Below are positions 28,185 through 37,158 of a stretch of DNA of 64,000 nt, piece after piece. Origin of the DNA: Alphaproteobacteria bacterium (GTDB lineage Bacteria > Pseudomonadota > Alphaproteobacteria > Micavibrionales > Micavibrionaceae); the NCBI GenBank assembly GCA_020443295.1, contig JAGRIJ010000066.1, positions 16,599 to 80,598 on the forward strand, in the 5' to 3' direction. Each line of letters begins with the position of its first letter. The stretch's first letter is position 1. The translations under genes were made by a program, and so were the position numbers. The notes beneath the pieces were generated by a model. The model was given only the letters and a program-made list of their open reading frames with translations. It had not been told where the DNA came from and searched no databases.

Positions 28185-29084
28185 ATGTTTAAAGGCTCCA
28201 TCACAGCGCTGATCACGCCTTTTAAAAAGGGTGAAGTCGACTGGAAAGCGTTCGACAATCTTGTTGAATGGCAGATCGAGCAAGGCACGCATGGTCTGGT
28301 TCCGTGTGGCACGACGGGGGAAAGCCCCACTCTTACTTACGATGAGGACATGGCCGTTGTCGAGCGGTGCGTGGAAATCACCAACAAGAGAGTTCCTGTG
28401 ATTGCGGGAACCGGTTCGAATTCCACTCATGAAGCCATTACCCTAACCAAACACGCCAAATCCGTTGGCGCCGACGGCGCACTGATCGTTACCCCCTATT
28501 ATAACAAACCTACGCAGGAAGGTCTGTACGCGCATTACAAAAAAATTCACGATTCCGTCGCTTTGCCGATCATTATCTACAATATTCCCGGGCGGTGCGT
28601 GATCGATATGTCGGTTGAGACCATGGCCAAGCTCGCGAAGCTTCCCCATATTGTCGGGGTGAAGGATGCGGCGGGCGATCTGGCGCGGCCGCTGGAAACG
28701 CGCGCGGCGATCGGCCCTGATTTCTGCCAGCTTTCGGGCGACGACATTACCGCTGCCGCTTTTCTTGCGCAGGGCGGTGTGGGTTGCATTTCCGTTGTCT
28801 CCAACGTGGCGCCTGCGGAGTGCGCGCAATTACAGGACGCCTGGGTTGAGGGCGATCTGGAAACTTTTGCGGAGTTACGCGATTTGTTGCTGCCGCTGGC
28901 CAAGACGCTGTTCTGCGAGAGCAATCCTGCGCCTGTGAAATATGCCGCCTCTACCCTTGGCCTGTGCACGGATGAGGTGCGGCTTCCGCTCCTGCCCGCT
29001 TCGGAAAAAGCGCGCAGACTGGTAGACGGCGCGATGGAGCATGCGGGCCTTAAGGGCGCCAAACGCAAGGCCCGCAGCGCGTAA
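28185..29084 (+). CDS. dapA: 4-hydroxy-tetrahydrodipicolinate synthase
   Basis: The 299-residue Schiff-base aldolase condenses pyruvate and aspartate semialdehyde, the first committed step of lysine and diaminopimelate synthesis. Signatures: GTTGESPTLTYDED near 44, PYYNKPTQEGLYAHY near 107, YNIPGRCVIDM, and the catalytic lysine in VGVKDAAGDL near 162. The start is preceded by GGAAAG. It is divergent from the lytic transglycosylase and 76 bases before smpB, a usual dapA-smpB order. Confidence 0.95.
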   Translation: MFKGSITALITPFKKGEVDWKAFDNLVEWQIEQGTHGLVPCGTTGESPTLTYDEDMAVVERCVEITNKRVPVIAGTGSNSTHEAITLTKHAKSVGADGALIVTPYYNKPTQEGLYAHYKKIHDSVALPIIIYNIPGRCVIDMSVETMAKLAKLPHIVGVKDAAGDLARPLETRAAIGPDFCQLSGDDITAAAFLAQGGVGCISVVSNVAPAECAQLQDAWVEGDLETFAELRDLLLPLAKTLFCESNPAPVKYAASTLGLCTDEVRLPLLPASEKARRLVDGAMEHAGLKGAKRKARSA

Positions 29085-29160
29085 GGCGCATATTCTCTTG
29101 CCACAATTCCCTTCCGCCTGTACCCTCGCCGTTCCTGAAAGGAAAGGCGTTTGAACGTTT

Positions 29161-29649
29161 ATGACCGGCAAGAAAGACAAGAAGAAATCCGGGATGATCT
29201 CGACCGACAAGGTAGTGGCCGAGAACAGGAAGGCGCGTTTTGATTACGAGCTACTGGACCGGTTCGAGGCGGGGATCATGCTGAAAGGATCGGAGGTCAA
29301 ATCGCTTCGGCTCGGGCAGTGCAGCATCAAGGAGACTTTTGTCGGTCCGAAGGACGGAGAGATCTGGCTGTGGGGCGCGAATATTGCAGAATACAAGCAG
29401 GCGGGGCCGCATTTGCAGCATGAGCCCACGCGCCCGCGTAAGCTCCTGCTTAACAAAAAGGAAATCGACAAGCTGATCGGCGCGGTAACGCGCGAGGGAA
29501 TGACGATCGTCGCCACACAGCTTTACTTCGATAAAAAAGGCCGGGCGAAGCTGGAAATCGCGATCGCGCGCGGGAAGAAAAAATATGACAAGCGCGAGAC
29601 TGAGAAAAAACGGGACTGGCAGCGTCAGAAGCAATCGCTCATCCGCTGA
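29161..29649 (+). CDS. smpB: SsrA-binding protein SmpB
   Basis: The 162-residue tmRNA-binding protein delivers tmRNA to stalled ribosomes. Motifs: VVAENRKARFDYELLDRFEA, GIMLKGSEVKSLRLGQCSIK and LLLNKKEIDKLIGAVTREGM. The lysine/arginine-rich C-terminal tail (KKKYDKRETEKKRDWQRQKQ) enters the ribosome. GAAAGGAAAGG lies upstream of the ATG. It is convergent with recA. The tmRNA gene itself was not found in the window. Confidence 0.95.
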   Translation: MTGKKDKKKSGMISTDKVVAENRKARFDYELLDRFEAGIMLKGSEVKSLRLGQCSIKETFVGPKDGEIWLWGANIAEYKQAGPHLQHEPTRPRKLLLNKKEIDKLIGAVTREGMTIVATQLYFDKKGRAKLEIAIARGKKKYDKRETEKKRDWQRQKQSLIR

Positions 29650-29715
29650 GAGCACCGCGCGCTCACTTATACCTTCGGGCAAGTTAGCCGCCCTCTTTGC
29701 CTTCAATTCCGGAAC

Positions 29716-30834
29716 TTACGCCGATTTTTTCTTGCGGCCCGATGACGCGGACGCCCCGTCGTCATTGGCTGTTTTTTCTACCGCGTCATCCGCCGAATCT
29801 TCAGCCGATTCGGGGCCGGTGAGCATGGCTTCAGCGACGAGGCCCGCATTCTGCCTGATCTGGTTTTCCAGTTTTGCGGCAATTTCAGGATTGTCCTTCA
29901 TGAACTGCTTGGCGTTCTCGCGGCCCTGCCCGATGCGCTGACCGTCATAGGAAAACCATGCGCCGGATTTCTCGACAAGATTGGCGTTGACGCCGAGGTC
30001 GATCAGTTCGCCGGTCTTTGAAATTCCCTCGCTGTAGATGATGTCGAATTCGACCTGCCGGAACGGAGGTGCCATCTTGTTCTTGACGACTTTCACGCGG
30101 GTCTGGTTGCCGATCACGTTCTCCTTGTCCTTGATGGCGCCGATGCGGCGGATATCGAGACGCACGGAGGCATAGAACTTGAGCGCGTTTCCGCCCGTCG
30201 TGGTCTCGGGCGAGCCGAACATGACGCCGATTTTCATGCGGATCTGGTTGATGAAAATCACGATCGTGCGCGAACGGGAGATGGATCCCGTCAACTTACG
30301 TAGCGCCTGCGACATCAACCTTGCCTGCAACCCGACATGGGAGTCGCCCATTTCGCCCTCCAGCTCCGCGCGGGGAACGAGCGCGGCGACCGAGTCCACC
30401 ACGAGCACATCCAGCGCGCCGGAGCGCACCAGCGTGTCGGCGATTTCGAGCGCCTGCTCCCCCGCGTCGGGCTGGGAGATTAAAAGATTATCGACATCCA
30501 CGCCGAGCTTGCGGGCATAGCCGGGATCGAGCGCGTGTTCCGCGTCCACGATGGCGCAGGTTCCGCCCGCCTTCTGCGCCTGCGCAATCACGTGCAGGGC
30601 CAGTGTCGTTTTACCGGAACTTTCCGGGCCGTATATTTCAATGATCCGCCCACGGGGAAGACCGCCGATGCCCAGCGCGATATCAAGCCCCAGAGAACCG
30701 GTTGAGACCGCCTCCACCTCAATAGGCGCGGCGCCGTCATTGAGCTTCATGATCGAGCCTTTTCCGAAGGCGCGTTCGATCTGCGCCAGCGCGGCGTCAA
30801 GGGCTTTTTGCTTTTCGGCGGAGTTTTGGGTCAT
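29716..30834 (-). CDS. recA: Recombinase RecA
   Basis: The 372-residue recombinase drives strand exchange and SOS induction. Walker A is [10 protein letters not shown] near 67, Walker [21 protein letters not shown], and the L2/QIR segment [20 protein letters not shown]. The C terminus carries an extended acidic and alanine-rich tail ending KKKSA. The ATG at 30834 is preferred (AAGGAT upstream, and [20 protein letters not shown] aligns with usual starts); an in-frame ATG at 30873 would add 13 residues. The promoter has an SOS box. It is downstream of cckA on the same strand. Confidence 0.97.
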   Translation of the reverse strand: MTQNSAEKQKALDAALAQIERAFGKGSIMKLNDGAAPIEVEAVSTGSLGLDIALGIGGLPRGRIIEIYGPESSGKTTLALHVIAQAQKAGGTCAIVDAEHALDPGYARKLGVDVDNLLISQPDAGEQALEIADTLVRSGALDVLVVDSVAALVPRAELEGEMGDSHVGLQARLMSQALRKLTGSISRSRTIVIFINQIRMKIGVMFGSPETTTGGNALKFYASVRLDIRRIGAIKDKENVIGNQTRVKVVKNKMAPPFRQVEFDIIYSEGISKTGELIDLGVNANLVEKSGAWFSYDGQRIGQGRENAKQFMKDNPEIAAKLENQIRQNAGLVAEAMLTGPESAEDSADDAVEKTANDDGASASSGRKKKSA

Positions 30835-30902
30835 GGCGTTATCCTTGTCCTGTCTGAGCAGCGTGATGGTCATAGCGGAGATTCCCTTTTGGCATAATTA
30901 GG

Positions 30903-30952
30903 AGTGATGTGCAAATCCCGAAGGGCCTTTGAAGCGCCTTATGCACATCACT
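30903..30952. repeat. Perfect 11-base inverted repeat in the recA leader region
   Basis: AGTGATGTGCA (30903-30913) and TGCACATCACT (30942-30952) are perfect inverted copies with 28 bases between, which include CCCTTCGGG (UUCG-type tetraloop) when read as recA mRNA. The promoter-proximal arm overlaps the predicted -10 and +1, so it may be an operator rather than an RNA hairpin. Confidence 0.6.
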
Positions 30953-30978
30953 ATGTTCTTGTTTTATTCTTGTGTCAA
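30950..30978 (-). promoter_or_regulatory. Probable sigma-70 promoter of recA
   Basis: On the minus strand TTGACA (30978-30973) is followed after 17 bases by CATAGT (30955-30950), matching the -35 exactly and the -10 at four of six. An imperfect GAAT-N7-GAAC lies between and over the -10. Transcription would begin near 30943, about 110 bases before the recA ATG. Confidence 0.6.
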
Positions 30979-30985
30979 CTGAAAA

Positions 30986-31000
30986 GAACATAAAAAGAAC
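30986..31000. promoter_or_regulatory. LexA (SOS) box upstream of recA
   Basis: GAAC-ATAAAAA-GAAC, the exact alphaproteobacterial SOS operator (GTTC-N7-GTTC on the recA strand), lies eight bases upstream of the recA -35. LexA bound here would block RNA polymerase. A second palindrome AAGAACATTTGTTCTT overlaps at 30995-31010. Confidence 0.75.
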
Positions 31001-31015
31001 ATTTGTTCTTTTTGT

Positions 31016-33520
31016 CTATTCCTCCAGAACCTCTTTCACCTTTTCGGCGAGTTGTTTGAGGGTAAAGGGTTTGGGCAGGAAGTAGATGCGTTCGCCCATG
31101 TGGTCTTTCAGCCGTTCCTCGGTGTAGCCGGAGATGAAGATGATCTTGAGCTTGGGGCTGCTCTCGCGGATTTTTTTCGCAAGGGCGGGGCCGTCGATGC
31201 CGGGCATGACCACGTCGGTGATCAGGAGATCGAGTTTGGCGCTTTCCGTTTTTTCAAGAAGAAGGAGCGCGGAATCCCCACTTTCGGCGGCCAACACCTT
31301 GTAACCCTTGTTGGTCAGGGCGCGCTGGCTGAAGGTTCGCACCGCGTCCTCATCCTCCACCAGAAGGATGGTTTCCGAGCCGGTGAGGTCTTTGGGTTTT
31401 TCATCCACGACCAGCACTTCGTCATCTTCCTCGTCCTCTTCGCCTTCCGTTGCGCGCGGGAGATAGATCAGGAAAGTTGTGCCTTTGCCGACCGTGCTTT
31501 CGACGTCCAGAAATCCGCCGGATTGCCGGACAATCCCGAAGACGGTGGAAAGGCCGAGGCCTGTCCCCTGCCCTATTTCCTTGGTCGTGAAGAACGGTTC
31601 GAAGATGCGGGCGAGATTTTCCTTCGAGATGCCCGTTCCGGTATCGGAAACCTTGATCAGAACCCAATCGCCCGGAGGCATGTCCTCGTTGTTGATCTCG
31701 CGGGGCTTGGCGTTGGTGTAATTTTCAGTCGTGATGGTTACGGCGCCGCCGTTTTCCATCGCGTCGCGCGCGTTGACAGCGAGGTTAATGAAAACCTGCT
31801 CCATCTGGCCTTCGTCGATTTTTACAAGACGCAAATCATCACCGTGGACGATATTCAGGTCGATATTCGCGCCAATCAGGCGACGCAGGAGGTGGGATAT
31901 TTCCGTGAGAATATCGGTGAGATCGTGCAAACGCGGACGCAGGGTCTGCTGCCTTGAGAAGGCCAGAAGCTGGCGTACGAGGTTCGCGGCCCGGTTGGAA
32001 TTCTGCTTGATCTGCATGATATCTCCGAAAGACGGATCTCCGGGTTTATGACGCAAGAGGAGAAGATCGCAAAAACCAATAATGGCGGTCAGCATGTTAT
32101 TAAAGTCATGCGCAACGCCGCCGGCGAGTTGCCCGATGGCCTGCATTTTCTGGGACTGAACGAATTGCTCCTCCAGCGTTTTCTTTTCCGTCATGTCGAT
32201 GAAATGCAGGACCATGCTGCGCCCCTCACGAAAGCGGCGCGCATGCAGTTGCGTTATGACCGGACGCTTTTCTCCCTTGAGCGTAACCTCCATCGTTCCG
32301 GCCACCTGCTGTCCCGTTTCGGTCTGGCTGAGAGCCTCCAGCACGGTGTCGCGGTCCTGATCGTCGAGCAGGAGCTTGAAATCCCTGCCTTCAATTTCGG
32401 AGACCTTGCGGCCCATCATGCGGGCAAATTCGCCGTTGCAATCCTCGATCATGCCGTCCTGATTGACGAGGATGATTCCCAGCGGCGCCTCCTCGAAGAA
32501 TCTCTGAAAGCGGTCCTCGGATGCCTGCAAGGCCTTTCGCATCTCGCGCTCGGCGGTGAGATCGTGCACGACCGCGCGGGTCCTGACGGCGCCGCCCTCG
32601 CCCTGCACGATGCTGTAGTTGACGGATGCCAGAAAGGTCCGGCCGGCCGGGCCTTTCATCTGCACCTCGACGATCTGAGAGCCCGAGCTGTCTTTTGTCA
32701 GTTCGTAGGGTCTGGTGTTCTTCGGGGGAGACTCCAAGTAGGTATGAAGCTTGCCCTGAAGGAGAATCACCGCCAGGTCCTCTCCGAGCCAGCGGGCAAA
32801 GGTGGCATTCGCGAACAGGAAGCGCCCTTTTTCGTCGACGGAGAAAAACCCGACCGGCGCGTTGTCCGTGAAGTCGATCAGCTTTTCGCGCTCCTCGCGA
32901 ACCGAGCGGTCGGCTGTGTAGCGTTCGGTTACATTATCCAGGCGCCAGTGGATGTATCCCGCATGGCCCGCGATCGGCTGCGCGGTAATCTGGTACCACC
33001 CCTCTAGATCGCGCCGGTCGCAGTAGAGTTCGATGGAATCGGTCAGGCCCCTGTGCGCCTGATCGGAGAGCGCATCCAGAAGCGCGGAAGCCTTGTCGTT
33101 ATTTTCAAACATGCGGACCAAGGACGCGTAGCCGACGGATTTCTCCTCGCTGCACATTTCAAGAAAGCGCTGATTATAATAGAGGGCATTGTCCGCGCTG
33201 TCAGTGATCAGGCGCCCGCCGCGGCTGCCTTCAAGGACTTCCTTGAGAAGGACCAGCTCGTCCTCCTGCTTGGCCTGCAAATACTGCGCGCGTTTGGCCG
33301 CAAAAGCCACAAGGGTCGCCGCGACGAAGACGAAGATCGAAACGAAGACCGTGGTGCTATCCACCCGCGCGACGCTGACAACGAAAACCATCACCACGAG
33401 ATACAGAGAGAAAATCAGAAACACCACCAGACTGCTGAGGTGCCGCCGTCCTTCCACCTGATGGCGCGCGCCTGATTGCTTGTGATGGCGTTCGATGAAA
33501 TCCTTGTGGTCGATATTCAT
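31016..33520 (-). CDS. cckA: Cell cycle hybrid histidine kinase CckA
   Basis: The 834-residue kinase phosphorylates CtrA and CpdR through ChpT in alphaproteobacteria. It has two N-terminal membrane helices (about 29-75) and several PAS domains (for example IDFTDNAPVGFFSVDEKGRF and FFEEAPLGIILVNQDGMIED). HisKA is IGQLAGGVAHDFNNMLTAII, followed by NSNRAANLVRQLLAFSRQQT as in CckA. The HATPase domain has VNARDAMENGG and GTGLGLSTVFGIV, and the C-terminal receiver has LLVEDEDAVR with the aspartate in LLITDVVMPGIDG. It lies 109 bases after flhB and just upstream of recA, in one direction with the flagellar genes. Confidence 0.92.
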   Translation of the reverse strand: MNIDHKDFIERHHKQSGARHQVEGRRHLSSLVVFLIFSLYLVVMVFVVSVARVDSTTVFVSIFVFVAATLVAFAAKRAQYLQAKQEDELVLLKEVLEGSRGGRLITDSADNALYYNQRFLEMCSEEKSVGYASLVRMFENNDKASALLDALSDQAHRGLTDSIELYCDRRDLEGWYQITAQPIAGHAGYIHWRLDNVTERYTADRSVREEREKLIDFTDNAPVGFFSVDEKGRFLFANATFARWLGEDLAVILLQGKLHTYLESPPKNTRPYELTKDSSGSQIVEVQMKGPAGRTFLASVNYSIVQGEGGAVRTRAVVHDLTAEREMRKALQASEDRFQRFFEEAPLGIILVNQDGMIEDCNGEFARMMGRKVSEIEGRDFKLLLDDQDRDTVLEALSQTETGQQVAGTMEVTLKGEKRPVITQLHARRFREGRSMVLHFIDMTEKKTLEEQFVQSQKMQAIGQLAGGVAHDFNNMLTAIIGFCDLLLLRHKPGDPSFGDIMQIKQNSNRAANLVRQLLAFSRQQTLRPRLHDLTDILTEISHLLRRLIGANIDLNIVHGDDLRLVKIDEGQMEQVFINLAVNARDAMENGGAVTITTENYTNAKPREINNEDMPPGDWVLIKVSDTGTGISKENLARIFEPFFTTKEIGQGTGLGLSTVFGIVRQSGGFLDVESTVGKGTTFLIYLPRATEGEEDEEDDEVLVVDEKPKDLTGSETILLVEDEDAVRTFSQRALTNKGYKVLAAESGDSALLLLEKTESAKLDLLITDVVMPGIDGPALAKKIRESSPKLKIIFISGYTEERLKDHMGERIYFLPKPFTLKQLAEKVKEVLEE

Positions 33521-33629
33521 ATTTCGTGAATTTCAGTTTTTACATATAAACTTCAGGTTTCTAGGGGAATCATGGCACAAAGGCAAGGTTCTGAACAGGT
33601 TCAGGATGGATTTAACCTTCATTCTTCCC

Positions 33630-34709
33630 CTATGCCAGCGGGCGGCCCTTGATCCTGTAGACGTAAGAGATGACTTCGGCGACAGCCTTGAAGTGCTCGG
33701 CGGGGATCGTGTCGTCCACTTCCACCGTGTCGAAGAGGATACGGGCCAAGGGCGGGTTTTCAAAGACAACGATATCGTGTTCCTTCGCGACTTCACGGAT
33801 GCGCAGGGCCAGATCGTCCACCCCCTTGGCGACGCAGACCGGGGCGCTCATTTCTCCCGGATCGTATTTAAGGGCCACGGAAAAGTGCGTCGGGTTGGTG
33901 ATCACCACATCGGCGGTCGGGACGGCCTGCATCATGCGCTGACGCGCCTTCTGGGCACGAAGCTGACGCAGACGGCCCTTGACCATCGGATCGCCCTCGG
34001 TCTGTTTGTATTCGTCCTTGAGTTCCTGCTTGGTCATGCGCATTTTGCGGTAATATTCATAGCGCTGGTAGAGCAGGTCCATGACCGCGATGACCAGCAT
34101 CAGGATCAGGATACCGATAAGCATACGCATGACGAGAAACTGCAACTCGCCCAGGGCGGTGATCGTATCCAGATCAATGAAATGCTCGAAGCGGTCGAAA
34201 TACGGGTAGATGATGATCGTGCAGATCGCTCCGACAACAACAATTTTCAGGACGCCTTTTACAAATTCCACAATCGAGCGCATGGAAAAAAGGCGCTGAA
34301 AGCCCTTGATGGGCGAAATCTTGCTGATATCCGGGCGGATGACTTCGGGCGCGATCAGGGGGCCGACCTGTAAAAACGGGGCCAGAAAAGCCGCGGCCAT
34401 GAGCAGCAAGAGCGGCATGAACAGAATCTTCATCACCTCCCAGGCGACACCGCCCAGCACAATGGTCAATCCGCCGGGCATGGACGGGAAATCGTAAGGG
34501 CGCTCAATAAAAGTCCGCATGACCGTCATCAGGTTGCTCATCACCGGGCCGGCGAAAACACCGACCATGAGCGTTCCGGCAAGGATCATCACCCAGTTGT
34601 TCATTTCGCGGGAGAGCGCAACCTGCCCGCGTTTGCGCGCCTCCTCAATCTTTTTCGGGGTGGGGTCTTCGGTCTTCTGGCTGTCGTCCTGTTCTTCGCC
34701 TTCGGCCAT
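33630..34709 (-). CDS. flhB: Flagellar export switch protein FlhB
   Basis: The 359-residue inner-membrane component of the flagellar type III export gate switches substrate class after self-cleavage. Four membrane helices span about 35-215, then the cytosolic domain carries the autocleavage NPTH motif (VVITNPTHFSVALKY near 270) and ends FKAVAEVISYVYRIKGR. Start MAEGEEQDDSQKTEDPTPKK is typical. It sits 12 bases after fliR. A separate FhlB-like paralogue of its C-terminal domain is encoded at 37159-37542. Confidence 0.97.
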   Translation of the reverse strand: MAEGEEQDDSQKTEDPTPKKIEEARKRGQVALSREMNNWVMILAGTLMVGVFAGPVMSNLMTVMRTFIERPYDFPSMPGGLTIVLGGVAWEVMKILFMPLLLLMAAAFLAPFLQVGPLIAPEVIRPDISKISPIKGFQRLFSMRSIVEFVKGVLKIVVVGAICTIIIYPYFDRFEHFIDLDTITALGELQFLVMRMLIGILILMLVIAVMDLLYQRYEYYRKMRMTKQELKDEYKQTEGDPMVKGRLRQLRAQKARQRMMQAVPTADVVITNPTHFSVALKYDPGEMSAPVCVAKGVDDLALRIREVAKEHDIVVFENPPLARILFDTVEVDDTIPAEHFKAVAEVISYVYRIKGRPLA

Positions 34710-34721
34710 AGTCCGGTCCTT

Positions 34722-35501
34722 CTATGGGCTGGCCGCCTGGAAGAAGGCGGTCAGGCTGTTTTCATAGAAGGCCGTCCATGTCAGGAAGAGCGTCGAGGCC
34801 ACAAGCATCAGAAGGATCATGGAAAGCAGGATCTGAATCGGCAAAGCCAGCAGAAAAACCTGCACCTGCGGCATCAGCCGGGCGAGAACGCCCATCGCGA
34901 CATAAATCAGCAGCGTCAGGACGATAAAGGGCGTGGCGAGTTTTACCCCTATGGTAAAGGCGGCATTGACGGCCTTGCTCATGACCTCGGCCATGCTGCC
35001 GGTATCGGGCACCTCGCCGACGGGAAACATCTGATAGCTCTCGACCAGCCCGGTGATCAGGAGATGGTGCAGGTTGGTTTCAAAGAGGATCAGCACGCCC
35101 GTCACCGAGAGCAGCGCGCCGATCAGGGAACCCTGCGTGGCCAGAGAAGGATTGAAGACCTGCGCGTTTGAAAGACCCGACTGCATGGAGATGACCATGC
35201 CCGCCGTGTCAGTAGCGGTCATGAATATCCGCGCGACGGTGCCGATCAGGAGGCCGACGATGAATTCCGTCGTGATCATCACAAAAAGCATGAAGGTCTG
35301 CGGCAAAGGGTGAGGGATGGCCGGCATGACCAGCGGGAAAAGCACGAAGGAGATGCCCAGCGCCATGTGCAGGCGGATACGCGCCGAAACGAAGGAATCG
35401 CCGAGACCGGGCATGATCATCACGGCGGACCCAATCCGCACGAAGGTAAGGATAAAGGCCAGAACGCCCCCGGCCAGAAAGGTTTCCAGCGCGCTTTGCA
35501 T
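34722..35501 (-). CDS. fliR: Flagellar export protein FliR
   Basis: The 259-residue polytopic membrane protein of the export gate has five to six hydrophobic helices and the conserved SGLSNAQVFNPSLATQGSLI segment near 115. The ATG at 35501 is chosen because GGGGGGAGA lies four bases upstream; a longer frame would overlap the upstream spacer without a ribosome site. It is in the order fliQ-fliR-flhB. Confidence 0.95.
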   Translation of the reverse strand: MQSALETFLAGGVLAFILTFVRIGSAVMIMPGLGDSFVSARIRLHMALGISFVLFPLVMPAIPHPLPQTFMLFVMITTEFIVGLLIGTVARIFMTATDTAGMVISMQSGLSNAQVFNPSLATQGSLIGALLSVTGVLILFETNLHHLLITGLVESYQMFPVGEVPDTGSMAEVMSKAVNAAFTIGVKLATPFIVLTLLIYVAMGVLARLMPQVQVFLLALPIQILLSMILLMLVASTLFLTWTAFYENSLTAFFQAASP

Positions 35502-35523
35502 GATTCTCCCCCCGCCCTGGCCC

Positions 35524-35787
35524 CTAGCCGCCGATGATCTTCTGCGCGAGTTCCTGCATGAAGGCAACCAGCGTGTTCATCATGAAGGGCAGGAAGAAAA
35601 ACATCGAGAGGAAAATCGCCACGATCTTCGGCACGAAGACGAGCGTGATTTCCTGGACCTGTGTGAGCGCCTGAATGAGCGCGATGGTGACGCCGACCAG
35701 CAGCCCGACCAGCAGGACCGGCAGGGAAATCTGTATGGTGATCAGCAGCGCCTCGCGCACGGTGTCGATGACTTCAGCATCCGTCAT
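35524..35787 (-). CDS. fliQ: Flagellar export protein FliQ
   Basis: The 87-residue protein has two membrane helices (LITIQISLPVLLVGLLVGVT and IVAIFLSMFFFLPFMMNTLV) joined by the conserved IALIQALTQVQEITLVFVPK. It packs with FliP and FliR in the export gate. The start MTDAEVIDTVREALL and length match the family. Confidence 0.96.
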   Translation of the reverse strand: MTDAEVIDTVREALLITIQISLPVLLVGLLVGVTIALIQALTQVQEITLVFVPKIVAIFLSMFFFLPFMMNTLVAFMQELAQKIIGG

Positions 35788-35860
35788 GGGGGAAAGGGTA
35801 GCAGAAAGAGCTTTGTCTCTCTATGTAACGGAGATTAAATGGTGAGGTTATCCCCCGTGT

Positions 35861-36181
35861 TTAAATCGGCATCCGCATGATGTCCTGATAGGCGGAGACG
35901 AGGCGGTCGCGCATGGCGACGACGGTCTGGAGGGCGAGTTCGGCCTGTGTGACGGCCTGCACCACATCATTTACATCGGCTTCGCCGGTGACGGCTTTAG
36001 CAGACATTTCTTCGCCTTTCCTGAGCTTGTCCACCGTGTTTTCAAGGGAGCCGCGCAGCAAATCGGAGAAGCTTACGCCCCCGTCATCTTCAGCCGCATT
36101 CCCGGCCTTGCCGCCCACATTCATGGAGCTGGTGTAGGCCTTCGCGGCGAGGTTCGGGTCTATGATCTTATCGGCTGGCAT
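35861..36181 (-). CDS. fliE: Flagellar hook-basal body protein FliE
   Basis: A 106-residue rod/MS-ring adaptor. The C-terminal signature is DVNDVVQAVTQAELALQTVV followed by AMRDRLVSAYQDIMRMPI. An alanine/glycine-rich N terminus is normal. It is located between flgC and fliQ in the flgB-flgC-fliE block. Confidence 0.94.
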   Translation of the reverse strand: MPADKIIDPNLAAKAYTSSMNVGGKAGNAAEDDGGVSFSDLLRGSLENTVDKLRKGEEMSAKAVTGEADVNDVVQAVTQAELALQTVVAMRDRLVSAYQDIMRMPI

Positions 36182-36220
36182 TCCGGGGGACTCCCTAGAT
36201 TATCTGATTATACCTGTGCT

Positions 36221-36640
36221 TTATGTTCTTAGCAAATCGATTGTCCGTAAAATCATGCTGCGCGCCTGTTCGATCAGGCCGAGGTTGGCCTCGTAGGACC
36301 GCTGGGCCTCGCGCATGTCCATCATCTCGATGAGCATGTTGACGTTGGGCATTTTGACATAGCCGGAGGCATCCGCCGCCGGGTGGTCGGGCATGTATTG
36401 AAGGGTAAACTGGGCGTCCTTGTCCACGCCGATCCGGTCGACCTTGACCAGATCGACCCCCAGCTGCTTGTCCAGTTCGTTGGAAAAGCTGATCGTCTGG
36501 CGGCGGTAGGGATCGGAGCCGGCGGTTTTGCCGGTCGTGTCGGCGTTGGCCACGTTTTCCGCAATCACGCGGACGCGAGCGCCCTGCGCCTTCATTCCGC
36601 TGGCGGAGACCGCCATTGCACTGAACATATCCGAGCTCAT
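36221..36640 (-). CDS. flgC: Flagellar rod protein FlgC
   Basis: The 139-residue proximal rod protein has the N-terminal AMAVSASGMKAQGARVRVIA and ENVANADTT rod motif, the YRRQTISF segment, and the C-terminal PNVNMLIEMMDMREAQRSYE helix. It is 24 bases downstream of flgB. Confidence 0.97.
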   Translation of the reverse strand: MSSDMFSAMAVSASGMKAQGARVRVIAENVANADTTGKTAGSDPYRRQTISFSNELDKQLGVDLVKVDRIGVDKDAQFTLQYMPDHPAADASGYVKMPNVNMLIEMMDMREAQRSYEANLGLIEQARSMILRTIDLLRT

Positions 36641-36664
36641 GGTTTCCCTCCTCTTCCCTTACCG

Positions 36665-37072
36665 TCAGCGTACGCCGAGGGCGATTTTCATCATGCCTAT
36701 CTGCTTCTGGTAGAGATTGAGCATGAGATTGTAATCCATCACGTTGCGCCCGGCGTTAAGGAGCTGTTCTTCCATCACGACTGCGTTGCCTGTGGGAGAA
36801 ACCTCGTAAAAACTTTTCTGGGTGCGGTCCTGCGCCTGCCCCACCGCGCCTGCCGCGCTTATATGTTTGGGATCGGTACGGGCGGGCTGTACGCTCCTAT
36901 TGCTGGTCACCCCCTTGAGAACCGAGGAGAAATCGACGGGAGTGAGGTCCTTGGGCTTGTATCCGGGCGTGTCGGAGTTGGCAATATTTTCCGCGATCAC
37001 CTTGTGGCGCTGGGACAGATAGTCCATCTTGGCCGCGATAGCCTTGAACAGGCCGATCTCTTGAGTCGACAT
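36665..37072 (-). CDS. flgB: Flagellar rod protein FlgB
   Basis: The 135-residue proximal rod protein has the N-terminal IGLFKAIAAKMDYLSQRHKV and ENIANSDTPGYKPKDL motif and a C terminus NVMDYNLMLNLYQKQIGMMK. AAGGAAA precedes the ATG. It is the first gene of the minus-strand block that runs to cckA, and it is divergent from the FhlB-like gene. Confidence 0.97.
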   Translation of the reverse strand: MSTQEIGLFKAIAAKMDYLSQRHKVIAENIANSDTPGYKPKDLTPVDFSSVLKGVTSNRSVQPARTDPKHISAAGAVGQAQDRTQKSFYEVSPTGNAVVMEEQLLNAGRNVMDYNLMLNLYQKQIGMMKIALGVR

Positions 37073-37158
37073 GATACTTTCCTTACACTAGTCTTTCCAC
37101 CGGCCCCTTGTGTTTTTTATGGCGGGGCGCTGGAGGGTACTTTGCAGGAACCATGCCA

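Noticed and set aside
33495..34373. Long open frame antisense to flhB
   Set aside because: Histidine/aspartate-rich shadow of flhB; the minus frame has the NPTH motif and membrane helices.
37131..37146. TGG-N10-TTTGCA resembling a sigma-54 promoter before the FhlB-like gene
   Set aside because: The -24 side is poor and the start site would fall on the start codon, leaving no ribosome site in the message.
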